A stretch of DNA of 64,000 bases from Paenibacillus macerans (GCF_900454495.1 NZ_UGSI01000002.1:682001-746000), one strand, 5' to 3'; positions 50,223 through 58,549 are shown, counted from the first letter of the stretch. Numbers and translations are program-made. Notes: generated from the letters alone by a model not told the origin.

Positions 50223-50372
50223 AATTCAAAAAGTCGGATTTTAGCCGAGGCGGGCGCACAAACTTGGGAGACAGACCGCGTTAGCGTTGTTTTTCTTGCG
50301 ATGAAGGAAGCTAAGGCTAGGACATCTGTTTCTTTCTTAATGCCTTCAAAAGATGACTTTTTGAACCGCCTC
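50223..50372 (-). repeat. Dispersed inverted-repeat intergenic element, copy C (type I)
   Basis: It begins AATTCAAAAAGTC and ends GACTTTTTGAACCGCCTC, lying between the oxidoreductase and the HxlR gene. Its reverse complement matches copy A through GATGTCC, AGCTTCCTTCATCGCAAG, AAAAACAACG and GCGGTCTGTCTCCC. Confidence 0.8.
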
Positions 50373-50392
50373 TATTAAGGAGTTGAATAAGG

Positions 50393-50767
50393 ATGCGCGA
50401 TCGCAAAAGCGGCTACGGTGCCTGTCCTAATGAAGAAGGCTGCCCGGTCGAATATACGCTGGACGTCATCGGCGGCAAGTGGAAAGGCTTGCTGCTGTAT
50501 CATTTAATCAACGGACCGATCCGGTTCAATGAATTCCGGCGGATTTGCCCGACAATCACCCAACGGATGCTGACGCTGCAGCTCAGAGAACTGGAGCAGG
50601 ACGGCATCGTTCACCGCGAGGTTTATCATCAAGTGCCCCCGAAGGTGGAATATTCGTTAACCGAATTCGGCCAGACCCTGGTCCCGATCATTCTAAAAAT
50701 GAAGGAATGGGGCGAAACCTACAAAAGCCAGAAGCCGCTCCCGAAATCGGCGGAGGTACAGTCCTAG
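50393..50767 (+). CDS. HxlR family transcriptional regulator
   Basis: A 124-residue winged-helix protein. Hallmarks are CPVEYTLDVIGGKWKGLLLYHL at the N-terminus with the conserved Cys and the MLTLQLRELEQDGIVHREVY recognition region. HxlR proteins often sense aldehydes, quinones or redox stress through that Cys. AAGGAGTTG precedes the ATG. It is divergent from the oxidoreductase and probably controls it. A terminator lies about 170 bases downstream. Confidence 0.93.
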   Translation: MRDRKSGYGACPNEEGCPVEYTLDVIGGKWKGLLLYHLINGPIRFNEFRRICPTITQRMLTLQLRELEQDGIVHREVYHQVPPKVEYSLTEFGQTLVPIILKMKEWGETYKSQKPLPKSAEVQS

Positions 50768-50933
50768 TTTCAGCTTTAAGCTGGGAAGGAAACGGGATGA
50801 GCAGTGTGAAATGGATGGGCAAAGGTCAGGCAAGTGAAATAGATAGGCGGACTAGATTAATGATCTAAACAAGTAATTGGACAAATCATTAAATAAGCTA
50901 ATCAGATAAGTAAGCTCGATGAGCAGCTTGAAG

Positions 50934-50961
50934 ACGGTATGGTATTCCATGCCGTTTTTTT
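50934..50961 (+). terminator. Terminator downstream of the HxlR gene
   Basis: ACGGTATGG pairs with CCATGCCGT around TATT (one G-T wobble), followed by six to seven T. Confidence 0.8.
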
Positions 50962-51193
50962 GTGCCCAAAACAGTCATGAGCTTTGCGCGGAGCGCCGGG
51001 GTCAATTCGGCCATCGCCGTGTTTGCCCCATATCCTTAACGGGCATAGTAGGCGGGAAATGGCCAAACCGAGGGCGGGAACACTGGCGTTGCGTAAACTC
51101 AAACTCCTGCACAAGACAACTTGTTGTCTTGATACATTTCAGTTTTCCCGCAAAGGCTTAGTGTTCGAAATAAAAGTGGGCTTGCAGGAAATC

Positions 51194-51376
51194 TAACGGT
51201 CGTAGCAGCGGCTATTTTCCGAAAAAAGCCCTTTTCAAAATTTTAACGGATGTGAGAAGCGTTATTTGCCTGAGTTTAAGCAAAATGAGCCGGGTGTCAG
51301 TGAAATAAGCGCTATAGTAACCGTTACAATTTGAAATCAACGTTTTTTGAGCGTATAGCGGTTGTGGCAACCGTTA
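51194..51376. repeat. Cluster of four 24-25-base repeats in opposing orientation
   Basis: Forward copies begin TAACGGTCGTAGCAG (51194-51217) and TAACGGATGTGAGAAG (51244-51267). Inverted copies end in TAGTAACCGTTA (51303-51326) and GTGGCAACCGTTA (51352-51376). The common pattern is TAACGG-N9/10-GCGnTATTT. The outer copies face each other and could fold into long stems. Confidence 0.7.
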
Positions 51377-51610
51377 GAATAGTTGTGGCTTAATGCAGCG
51401 CTAGTGGGGGAGAGAACTTTTTCGGACCTAGGAGCTGCTTGTATCATCAAATTAACGGAAGTCGCCTTATCGGGATCTTTGCAGTCTGAACCGCAGCTGC
51501 TTTTGATTTGTTATGCTTTTTTGTCCTGAAACGAACCTTTCAAAACATCGGAAATTCGGTAGCTTGCCGTCACATTCTAAGTTTTTCGGTTCTAGCAGAT
51601 TCTGAAAACT

Positions 51611-51639
51611 CATATCTATGAGTATAGCGATCAAACGAT
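51611..51639 (+). promoter_or_regulatory. Possible sigma-E promoter of spoIID
   Basis: CATATC (51611-51616), 15 bases, then CAAACGAT (51632-51639) matches six of eight positions of the sigma-E -10 CATACAnT. The start codon is 31 bases further on. spoIID is a sigma-E gene in Bacillus. Confidence 0.4.
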
Positions 51640-51670
51640 ATAACGGGGCAAAAGCTAGGATGCGATCGTT

Positions 51671-53485
51671 ATGGAAGATCGCGGCAGTCAGAATCCGATG
51701 GAGGTAACTCAGTTGCTGCAGGAAAAAACGCATTCTTTGAAAATAAACGTCGCGCCAAGGCAGGAGAGGCCGGCGGGCAGTACGGCGGAGGGAAGGCCGC
51801 CGGCGGCACGGGCAGACGGCCGTAAGCCGGAGGAGGCGGTTGGCGGGGCGAGGCTGGCGCTGGCGGGGAAAGCCGCTGGCGATGCAACGGCAACGGCGGC
51901 AGGGAAAAGCGCGAGTGATGCCAAGCTCGCGGGGGCGACAAAGGCTGCAAGCGGTGCGCAGCTGCAAGCAGCAGGAGGGGGCGAGCGCGGAGCGAGGACG
52001 GGGGCAGTGGAAGAAAGTGTTAGCGGTGGGAGACCGCAGATAGCAGTAGAGACCGTACGTGGCGCGAAGCCGGGGACAGCAGAAACCGCAAGCCGGGCAA
52101 AAGCGGGTGCGGCGATAGAAACAGCGAGCGGGGCGAAGCCGCGGGTAGCGGGAGGGGCCGTGCGAGGGGCGAAGCCGGGGACGGCGGAATCCGCCAGCGG
52201 GGCGAAGCCGCGTGTGGCGGCAGGCGATCCGCGCGGCGCGGAGCGGTCCGCGGCGGAGGCGCCCGCGCGCGTCGCAGACGCCCGCGCGCGGGCGGGCACG
52301 GACCGCGTGCGCGTCAGCGTGCGCACGCGAAAGCCACCCATCCGCCGCCAGGCGGGCGGATGGGGCGGGCGGCGCGCCGCCTGGCAGGCGGCGCTCGCCG
52401 CGCTGGCGCTGGCGCTGCTGCTGCCAGCGCTGCACGCCTGGCGCGCGGCGCATGCGCCGGCCGCGCGCACGGACCCGGCGGCGGTGCCGGGCACGCCGCC
52501 CGCCGCTGTGCAGGCGCCAGCGCCGCCGGGCGCGGCTGGCGCCAATCCGCCGCAGGCCGGCGAGGCCCCGGCCCCGCTGGCGGACACGCCGGTGCGCGTT
52601 TACCTGTCGCGCACCGGCGCCGTCGAAACCGTGCCGCTCGAACAATACGTGACCGGCGTCATCGCCGCCGAAATGCCGGCGGACTTTGAGCTGGCGGCGC
52701 TCAAAGCGCAGGCGATCGCGGCCCGCACTTTCATCGTCCGCCGCCTGGCCGCCGGCGACACGAGCGGGGTTCCGGCGGAAAACGCCGACGTTACCGATAC
52801 GGTCGACCATCAGGTCTACCTCTCGCGCTCCGTTTTGAACGCATGGAAAACGGACGGCAAAGCGGAGCAGCTGGCCAAGCTGCAGGAAGCGGTCCGGCAA
52901 ACGCAGGGAATCGTCATGACCTACCGAGGCCAGCCTATCACCGCCTCCTTTTTTTCCTCCAGCGGAGGATACACGGAAAATTCCGAGGAATACTGGTCTT
53001 TGAAAATACCCTATTTGCGCAGTGTTCCAAGCCCTTGGGACGCGAGCGTCAATCCCGGGAATCGGGAAACCGTCCGTTTACCGGTGGCTGAGCTGTTCGG
53101 CAAACTGGGTCAAGAGATGCCGGAGGATGTCAAAGCCGTTTTCGGGAGCGGCGGTACAAACCGGCAGGCATCCGCCTCTCTCAAAGCCGCCCCGTTTAAA
53201 GTGCTGTCCTGGACGACCGGGAGGCGAGTAAAAGAAGTCCGCGTCGGCGGCAAGGCGTATACCGGACGAGAAGTTAGGGAAAAGCTGGGTCTGCGCTCAA
53301 GCCAGTTTACGATGACGCTGGACGCAGGCGAGGTGAAGATCACCACCTACGGGTACGGCCACGGCGTCGGAATGAGCCAGTGGGGCGCCAACGGCATGGC
53401 CAAGCAGGGTTTCACGGCCACGCAGATTTTAAAACACTATTATACGGGGATCGCCTTCCAGCAGGCCTCGCATTTTTTAAAGTAG
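51671..53485 (+). CDS. spoIID: Stage II sporulation protein D with a long repetitive N-terminal extension
   Basis: SpoIID is a mother-cell lytic transglycosylase needed for septal thinning and engulfment with SpoIIM and SpoIIP. The catalytic domain (about 305-600) has VTGVIAAEMPADFELAALKAQ with the catalytic Glu, FFSSSGGYTENSEEYW and GYGHGVGMSQWGANGMAKQ. A transmembrane helix is at about 237-257. Bacillus SpoIID is 343 residues with a short N-terminus; here about 236 residues precede the helix, basic, Ala/Gly/Arg-rich, with degenerate units like ASGAKPRVAGGAVRGAKPG. AGGA lies 10 bases before the ATG. A start inside the extension is possible but none has a ribosome binding site. Confidence 0.9.
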   Translation: MEDRGSQNPMEVTQLLQEKTHSLKINVAPRQERPAGSTAEGRPPAARADGRKPEEAVGGARLALAGKAAGDATATAAGKSASDAKLAGATKAASGAQLQAAGGGERGARTGAVEESVSGGRPQIAVETVRGAKPGTAETASRAKAGAAIETASGAKPRVAGGAVRGAKPGTAESASGAKPRVAAGDPRGAERSAAEAPARVADARARAGTDRVRVSVRTRKPPIRRQAGGWGGRRAAWQAALAALALALLLPALHAWRAAHAPAARTDPAAVPGTPPAAVQAPAPPGAAGANPPQAGEAPAPLADTPVRVYLSRTGAVETVPLEQYVTGVIAAEMPADFELAALKAQAIAARTFIVRRLAAGDTSGVPAENADVTDTVDHQVYLSRSVLNAWKTDGKAEQLAKLQEAVRQTQGIVMTYRGQPITASFFSSSGGYTENSEEYWSLKIPYLRSVPSPWDASVNPGNRETVRLPVAELFGKLGQEMPEDVKAVFGSGGTNRQASASLKAAPFKVLSWTTGRRVKEVRVGGKAYTGREVREKLGLRSSQFTMTLDAGEVKITTYGYGHGVGMSQWGANGMAKQGFTATQILKHYYTGIAFQQASHFLK

Positions 53486-53541
53486 CCGAAAAGGATGCAA
53501 ACTTGTATTCTAACTTTTTTTGAAATTTTAATATAATCCGA

Positions 53542-53569
53542 GTATAAAAGAATCCGCCCCGGTAACAAT
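53542..53569 (+). promoter_or_regulatory. Sigma-F promoter of spoIIQ
   Basis: GTATA (53542-53546), 14 bases, GGTAACAAT (53561-53569) fits GYWTA / GGnnAnnnT fully. spoIIQ is a classical forespore sigma-F gene. Confidence 0.7.
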
Positions 53570-53590
53570 GGTTACTGAGGTGATGATTAA

Positions 53591-54340
53591 ATGAATGAAC
53601 AAGACCAAAAGAAACAGTCCCGCGAAGAATCTCCTAAAATTGGATTGGGAGAACCGGCAGCTCCGGTATCTTCGTGGAAAAGATTATTGTCGAAGAGATG
53701 GGTTTACCCGGCAGCATATGTGGCGGCAGCGGCAATTATACTAACCTTAGTGTGGGTCTACCAGGATGCGAGCAACAAGCCGATGGACTCGACCCCCGCC
53801 AGCGTGACCGACTCCGTAAACCTGTCCGGCGATGAGGGAGTGACGGGCCAGGAAGAGACGCAAGGTGGAGAGGCAGCCGAGGTGATCGCTTCCTCCGAAG
53901 ATCTGGCATGGCCGGTCGCGAATGTGTCCGAGGTATCCGTCGTCAAGCCGTTCTACGAAAAGGACGCTACGGCGGAGCAGCATCAGGCGGCATTGGTGCA
54001 GTATAACGATACGTTTACGCCGAACACCGGGATCGACCTGGCGCGCGAAGACGGCAAGCCGTTTGATGTGCAAGCCGCGATGAGCGGGAAAGTGACGCGG
54101 GTGGAGGAAGTTCCGCTGCTCGGTTATGTCGTGGAAATTACCCATGCCAACAACCTGAAAACCGTGTACGAAAGCTTGTCGGAAGTAAAAGTGAAGAAAG
54201 ACGCCGAAGTGAAGCAGGGCGATGTGGTCGGCAGCGCCGGACGCAACGAGATGGAAAAAGATCTCGACAACCACGTACACTTCGCCGTTTATGAAAACGA
54301 CGAGCTGGTGAATCCGGAAACGGTGCTTCCGAAAAACTAA
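53591..54340 (+). CDS. spoIIQ: Forespore protein SpoIIQ, degenerate M23/LytM domain
   Basis: SpoIIQ spans the forespore membrane and binds mother-cell SpoIIIAH across the septum, forming the feeding-tube channel. The 249-residue protein has one transmembrane helix (about 37-57), an acidic linker, and a LytM fold (about 140-245). The first zinc motif HxxxD reads N145-TGI-D149, so the His is missing, while H228-V-H230 is kept. Loss of that His is also known in Bacillus subtilis SpoIIQ, meaning a binding rather than cutting role. GAGGTGAT precedes the ATG. Confidence 0.93.
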   Translation: MNEQDQKKQSREESPKIGLGEPAAPVSSWKRLLSKRWVYPAAYVAAAAIILTLVWVYQDASNKPMDSTPASVTDSVNLSGDEGVTGQEETQGGEAAEVIASSEDLAWPVANVSEVSVVKPFYEKDATAEQHQAALVQYNDTFTPNTGIDLAREDGKPFDVQAAMSGKVTRVEEVPLLGYVVEITHANNLKTVYESLSEVKVKKDAEVKQGDVVGSAGRNEMEKDLDNHVHFAVYENDELVNPETVLPKN

Positions 54341-54405
54341 CCAACCCGGCTAAATTAGTATCAACAGAACGCCGAACGATCCGGCCACCCGGATCGCCGG
54401 CAATG

Positions 54406-54433
54406 GCGGAGGGCGAAAGTCCTCCGCTTTTTT
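54406..54433 (+). terminator. Terminator of spoIIQ
   Basis: GCGGAGG (54406-54412) and CCTCCGC (54421-54427) flank GCGAAAGT and are followed by six T. Confidence 0.85.
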
Positions 54434-54579
54434 ATCCGTTAGGCAAGCATTCTTCAGCCCCCCTATAATCTCTCCAAAGAAAGCAATGCCGTTTGCACTT
54501 TTCATCCGTTTATCGGCAGCCGTTTGCATGCCCCGAAAATAAATTGGTTCCACGGAAGCTTGTCAGGCTTGGAAACAAA

Positions 54580-54607
54580 GAATATATAGGCCCGCCACTC
54601 ATATAAT
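54580..54607 (+). promoter_or_regulatory. Sigma-E-like promoter of spoIIID
   Basis: GAATATA (54580-54586), 13 bases, CATATAAT (54600-54607), which matches the sigma-E -10 CATACAnT at all but one position. The GTG start is 37 bases downstream. Confidence 0.55.
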
Positions 54608-54643
54608 GTACCAAACTATCTCGAAGCAGAGGGAGGCGGGAGC

Positions 54644-54928
54644 GTGCACGATTACATCAAGGAACGGACGATTAAAATAGGCCGGTGCATCGTTGAGACG
54701 CGGCACACGGTTCGAACGATCGCCAAGGAGTTTGGGGTGTCGAAGAGCACGGTGCACAAAGATTTAACGGAACGTCTGCCGGAGATCAATCCGGATTTGG
54801 CCGATCAGGTCAAACACATTCTCGAGTACCACAAGTCGATCCGTCACCTGCGGGGTGGAGAAGCGACCAAGATCAAGTATAAGAAAAAAGGGCAGACCAA
54901 ACGCGAGGTGATTAGCACGGTAAACTAA
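54644..54928 (+). CDS. spoIIID: Sporulation transcriptional regulator SpoIIID
   Basis: A 94-residue DNA-binding protein that activates and represses mother-cell genes of the sigma-E stage and helps the switch to sigma-K. The helix-turn-helix HTVRTIAKEFGVSKSTVHKDLTERL is the family hallmark, and a basic C-terminal tail (KIKYKKKGQTKRE) is conserved. Start GTG 54644 has GGGAGGCGGGAG upstream. Followed by mbl as in Bacillus. Confidence 0.96.
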   Translation: MHDYIKERTIKIGRCIVETRHTVRTIAKEFGVSKSTVHKDLTERLPEINPDLADQVKHILEYHKSIRHLRGGEATKIKYKKKGQTKREVISTVN

Positions 54929-55168
54929 TGGGTAAATATTAAAATTGCTTTAAGCGGATTAGGATTGAATACATCCCCTAAAGTATGGTATTTTTAACTA
55001 AGGTATAAGATCGTGGACTTCTATCCATCATTCCCGAATTTTAACGATTATGATCGGCTTTTGTCGAATCCGACTTCTGAGATGTGGGACTTTTACCATA
55101 GGGCTCTGGAAATGGCTGTACCGTCTTTTCCGTGATCCGTTAAAAATACGCTTTGGGGGAGCATCGTA

Positions 55169-56167
55169 ATGATGAGCAAGGATATTGGTATTGATTTAGG
55201 CACGGCCAATGTGGCGATTCACGTTAAAGGAAAGGGAGTTGTTCTGGACGAACCTTCCGTCGTGGCGATCGACAGCGAAGGAAAACGCGTTATGGCCGTT
55301 GGCGAAGAAGCGAGGCGAATGGTTGGGCGTACGCCGGGCAACATCACTGCGATCCGTCCTTTGAGGGACGGGGTTATCGCCGATTTTGAAATTACGGAAA
55401 CGATGCTGAAGTATTTTATCGATCGCGTTGGGGGAAGAAGCTGGTACAGCCACCCGCGGATTCTGATCTGCGCGCCGACGAACATCACCTCGGTTGAGCA
55501 GAAAGCGATTCGCGAAGCCGCTGAGCGCAGCGGGGCCAAAGAAGTTTTCTTGGAAGAGGAACCGAAGGCGGCAGCCATCGGGGCCGGGATGGATATTTAC
55601 GAACCGAGCGGCAACATGGTTGTCGACATCGGCGGCGGGACGACGGATGTGGCGGTGCTCTCCATGGGGGACATCGTCACGGCTTCGTCCATTAAAGTCG
55701 CGGGGGACAAGTTCGATGCCGCCATTATTAAATATATTAAGTCGAAGTACAAGCTGCTCATCGGCGAACGGACGGCGGAAGATATCAAAATCAAGATCGG
55801 AACGGTTTATCCGAACGGACGGTTGGATGAAATGGATATTCGCGGGAGGGACATGGTTTCCGGGCTTCCGCTGACCGTGACGATTAAGGCTAACGAGGTG
55901 CAGGAGGCGCTTGCCGATCCGGTTTCGAACATCGTGGCGGCGGCAAAATCGGTGCTGGAGCGCACTCCGCCGGAATTATCCGCCGACATTATCGACCGCG
56001 GCGTGATTTTGACCGGCGGTGGCGCTCTGCTGAACGGACTTGACGAACTGCTCGCGGAGGAGCTGCACGTACCGGTGCTGATCGCGGAAGATCCGATGCA
56101 CTGCGTAGTGAAGGGGACCGGCATCATGCTCGATAATTTGGACAAGGCCCTCAAGAAAAAGATCTGA
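55169..56167 (+). CDS. mbl: MreB-like actin homologue Mbl
   Basis: A 332-residue bacterial actin that organises cell-wall elongation under the membrane. ATP-binding phosphate loops DIGIDLGTANVAI and VVDIGGGTTDVAVLS, and the adenosine motif LTGGGALLNGL, are intact. Mbl is chosen over MreB because it follows spoIIID and precedes flhO/flhP, the Bacillus arrangement. The ATG at 55169 follows a GGGGGAG site. No obvious promoter was found in the 240 bases after spoIIID. Confidence 0.93.
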   Translation: MMSKDIGIDLGTANVAIHVKGKGVVLDEPSVVAIDSEGKRVMAVGEEARRMVGRTPGNITAIRPLRDGVIADFEITETMLKYFIDRVGGRSWYSHPRILICAPTNITSVEQKAIREAAERSGAKEVFLEEEPKAAAIGAGMDIYEPSGNMVVDIGGGTTDVAVLSMGDIVTASSIKVAGDKFDAAIIKYIKSKYKLLIGERTAEDIKIKIGTVYPNGRLDEMDIRGRDMVSGLPLTVTIKANEVQEALADPVSNIVAAAKSVLERTPPELSADIIDRGVILTGGGALLNGLDELLAEELHVPVLIAEDPMHCVVKGTGIMLDNLDKALKKKI

Positions 56168-56245
56168 TCCGACGATATTATTAATGTAGGAATGTTATTG
56201 CCGCGGGGCAATTGAACATAAAATTGGGCAGATGGAGGGATGGCC

Positions 56246-57148
56246 ATGTTAAGAGGTCTTTATACGGCGGCTTCGGGGATGCTTGCGGAGCAGCGCCGCC
56301 ACGATACGGTGACGCAAAATATCGCCAATCTCAATACGCCGGGGTACAAACAGGTGAATTCGGTAGCGCACTCTTTTCCGGAGATGCTGATCGCATTGAT
56401 GGGGGACAAGCGCTCGGGAAGCCCCGCTCCGATCGGAAAGCTGGTGACCGGGGTGTTTGCGGAGGAAAGCTTGCCTGCGTTCGTTCAAGGCGATCTGAAG
56501 GAGACGCAAAAAAGCACCGATTTTGCCCTCGTTTCCAGCTTGAGTTTGGACGATCCGGCTACCGGTGAGCCGATTGCTTTCGACGCCTCGGGGAAATACG
56601 TCGGGCAGGACGGAACGGTGACTTATCAGCCCCAGGCGTTTTTTGCCGTGGCGGATGAGAACGGCAATGTCCGATACACGAGAGATGGCAATTTTAACGT
56701 GAACGCTGCGGGCGAGCTTAGAACTTCGACCGGTTACCGCGTTTTGGACGATCAAGGAAACGCTATTGTTCTGGCCGCCGGAATGTCGGTAGACAGTTTG
56801 AAAAGCAGTGCCGCCGGGCAATTGACGACTTATGATAACAATACGGGAACGACGGTTCCGGTTGCCGCCCTCGGCATCGTTGTTGCGGACCGTCCGCAGC
56901 AATTGGTCCGTGAAGGGAACGGTGTGTATGTCGCCCAAGATGAAACGGCCGCCGGCATCCGAACTTTTGATCCGGCCGCTGACGGTGCGTCCGTTCGTCA
57001 GGGATATCTGGAAGTATCCAATGTGGACGCGGCCCAGTCGATGGTCGACCTGATGGCTGCCCAGCGGGCGTATGAGTCGAATCAGAAAATTATCCAATAT
57101 TATGATAAGAGTTTGGAAAAAGCGGTAAATGAAATCGGCCGCGTATAA
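56246..57148 (+). CDS. flhO: Flagellar hook-basal body protein FlhO
   Basis: A 300-residue rod/hook family protein (FlgF/FlgG-like). The N-terminal signature GLYTAASGMLAEQRRHDTVTQNIANLNTPGYK and the C-terminal GYLEVSNVDAAQSMVDLMAAQRAYESNQKIIQ form the coiled coil of axial proteins, exported by the flagellar type III system. ATG 56246 has GGAGG 7 bases upstream; ATG 56240 is too close. flhP follows after 28 bases. Confidence 0.93.
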   Translation: MLRGLYTAASGMLAEQRRHDTVTQNIANLNTPGYKQVNSVAHSFPEMLIALMGDKRSGSPAPIGKLVTGVFAEESLPAFVQGDLKETQKSTDFALVSSLSLDDPATGEPIAFDASGKYVGQDGTVTYQPQAFFAVADENGNVRYTRDGNFNVNAAGELRTSTGYRVLDDQGNAIVLAAGMSVDSLKSSAAGQLTTYDNNTGTTVPVAALGIVVADRPQQLVREGNGVYVAQDETAAGIRTFDPAADGASVRQGYLEVSNVDAAQSMVDLMAAQRAYESNQKIIQYYDKSLEKAVNEIGRV

Positions 57149-57176
57149 CGCGGGCTAGGGAATAGGGAGGTATGGC

Positions 57177-58001
57177 ATGAACAACTCCATGATCAGCGCC
57201 ATGGTATCGATGGGCGGAATCCAGCAGCGTCTCGATTTGCTTGCCGATAACATCGCGAATGTGAATACCGTGGGGTATAAGCGTAAAGAGGCCTCGTTTG
57301 AAGATACATTAACCGAGGTGCAACAGCAAATTCCCAAATTCAATAATTTGACGGGCCGGGCGACGCCGTCCGGGTTCAATTTGGGCTTTGGTTCGAGATT
57401 GTCTCATGTGGCGTTGAATTTTCAGCAAGGCTCGATCAAGGAAACCGGGAACGCCACCGATCTGGCGATCGAAGGAAACGCTCTGTTTAGCGTACTGACG
57501 CCGGATGGGGTCAAAGCTTATACGCGGGCCGGGGATTTTCACATTCAGCCGAATCCGAATGATGGGGAAAGCTCCTATCTAATGAACAACCAGGGATATG
57601 TGGTGCTCAACTCTGACGGAGAACCCATTGAAATCCCGGCCGGAGCCAAACTGGAAATTGACGGTGCGGGCAATATCCGGGCGACGCTTGGGGAAGAGGT
57701 GACGGAAGTAGGCCGGATCGCTTTGCTGACGCCGGAGCGGCCGGAGGCGCTGCGTCAACGGGACGGTAATTTGTTCGTATTGGCTGACGGCGTAAATGAA
57801 GCCGATGCACTTGTCGATACGCTGACGCTTCCAGTGGGGAAACAGGCAGGAGTCCGGCAGGGAGCGGTGGAACAATCCAACGTGGATTTGACCGATGAGA
57901 TGGCGGAGATGGTTCAGGTGCAGCGGGCTTATCAACTTTCGGCACGCGCCTTGACGTCCAGCGAGACGATGATGGGTCTGGCCAACAACTTGCGCGGATA
58001 G
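57177..58001 (+). CDS. flhP: Flagellar hook-basal body protein FlhP
   Basis: A 274-residue paralogue of FlhO and distal-rod-like protein; in Bacillus subtilis FlhO and FlhP are needed for hook assembly. N-terminal MGGIQQRLDLLADNIANVNTVGYKRK and C-terminal VEQSNVDLTDEMAEMVQVQRAYQLSARAL motifs are clear. GGGAGG precedes the ATG. The operon continues into epuA. Confidence 0.93.
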   Translation: MNNSMISAMVSMGGIQQRLDLLADNIANVNTVGYKRKEASFEDTLTEVQQQIPKFNNLTGRATPSGFNLGFGSRLSHVALNFQQGSIKETGNATDLAIEGNALFSVLTPDGVKAYTRAGDFHIQPNPNDGESSYLMNNQGYVVLNSDGEPIEIPAGAKLEIDGAGNIRATLGEEVTEVGRIALLTPERPEALRQRDGNLFVLADGVNEADALVDTLTLPVGKQAGVRQGAVEQSNVDLTDEMAEMVQVQRAYQLSARALTSSETMMGLANNLRG

Positions 58002-58013
58002 GTGGGGAGTTCC

Positions 58014-58214
58014 ATGACTGAAGAACGTCGCCCTGAACCCAAGCGGGCTGCCTGGATCGTAATCCTGCGCATCGTACTTATCTTATTGTTCCTGCTCGTC
58101 GCTTTGGTGGGAGGCGCCGTCGTCGGTTACGTTGTGTTCGGGAAGCAGGACGCATCGGACATCTGGCAATGGGCCACCTGGCGGCATGTGTTTGATCTGG
58201 TGTTCGCCCCTTAA
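58014..58214 (+). CDS. epuA: EpuA-type small membrane protein ('DNA-directed RNA polymerase subunit beta' family)
   Basis: A 66-residue protein with one transmembrane helix (about 17-44) flanked by a charged N-terminus (TEERRPEPKRAAW) and a short DASDIWQWATWRHVFDLVF tail. This matches the EpuA family, often misleadingly named RNA polymerase beta subunit, found near murA, mbl and flagellar genes in Bacillales. GGTGGGGAG before ATG 58014 sets the start. A dispersed repeat begins at its stop. Confidence 0.8.
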   Translation: MTEERRPEPKRAAWIVILRIVLILLFLLVALVGGAVVGYVVFGKQDASDIWQWATWRHVFDLVFAP

Positions 58215-58438
58215 GAGGAAGTTCAAAAAGTCATCTTTTGATCACGAAGTAGAACTATGGAGCTTAATCGGCATCGAATCTTGAATTCAGCCGGGCCAAG
58301 CGAATGCTTCCGAAGCATGTTTCCTACGGAAACATTTCAGTTGCTCACGTACCCCAAACGTACGCTCCGCTCCTTACGTCCCTAGCTTCATCCAACCTTC
58401 TCGGTGCTGAAAACCTGACTTTTTGAATATACATTAAT
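58215..58438 (+). repeat. Dispersed inverted-repeat intergenic element, copy D (type II)
   Basis: It starts GAGGAAGTTCAAAAAG at the epuA stop and ends GACTTTTTGAAT. Inside it matches the reverse complement of copy B and carries an extra segment with GCTTCCGAAGC and GTTTCC/GGAAAC hairpins. At 224 bases it is the longest copy. Confidence 0.8.
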
Positions 58439-58466
58439 ATAGTAGAAATTGAGCGGAAATGTCCAC

Positions 58467-58495
58467 AACTCCCTGCAATGGGAGTTTTCTTTTTG
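58467..58495 (+). terminator. Terminator of the flhO-flhP-epuA operon
   Basis: AACTCCC (58467-58473) and GGGAGTT (58480-58486) around TGCAAT, then a T-rich tail. The repeat element lies between epuA and this hairpin. Confidence 0.75.
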
Positions 58496-58549
58496 CCTGC
58501 GGAAAATGTATAATGATGGGGGACCGTATGGCGAAAAAACAGTTCAAAA

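Larger units (their letters stand above)
50768..51670. other. Long intergenic region with terminator, inverted-repeat cluster and the spoIID promoter
   Basis: No convincing gene in 903 bases; the short frames present lack start sites. It holds a terminator (50934-50961), four copies of a 24-25-base repeat (51194-51376), and a sigma-E-like promoter before spoIID. Confidence 0.6.

Noticed and set aside
50768..51193. Genes downstream of the HxlR regulator
   Set aside because: Short frames (50-80 codons) have no start signals and overlap a terminator.
51194..51376. CRISPR array
   Set aside because: The repeats are in opposing orientation, imperfect, unevenly spaced and without cas genes.
51467..52900. 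477-residue minus-strand frame opposite spoIID
   Set aside because: Cys/Arg/Pro-rich shadow produced by the GC-rich repeats of spoIID; no ribosome binding site or known domain.
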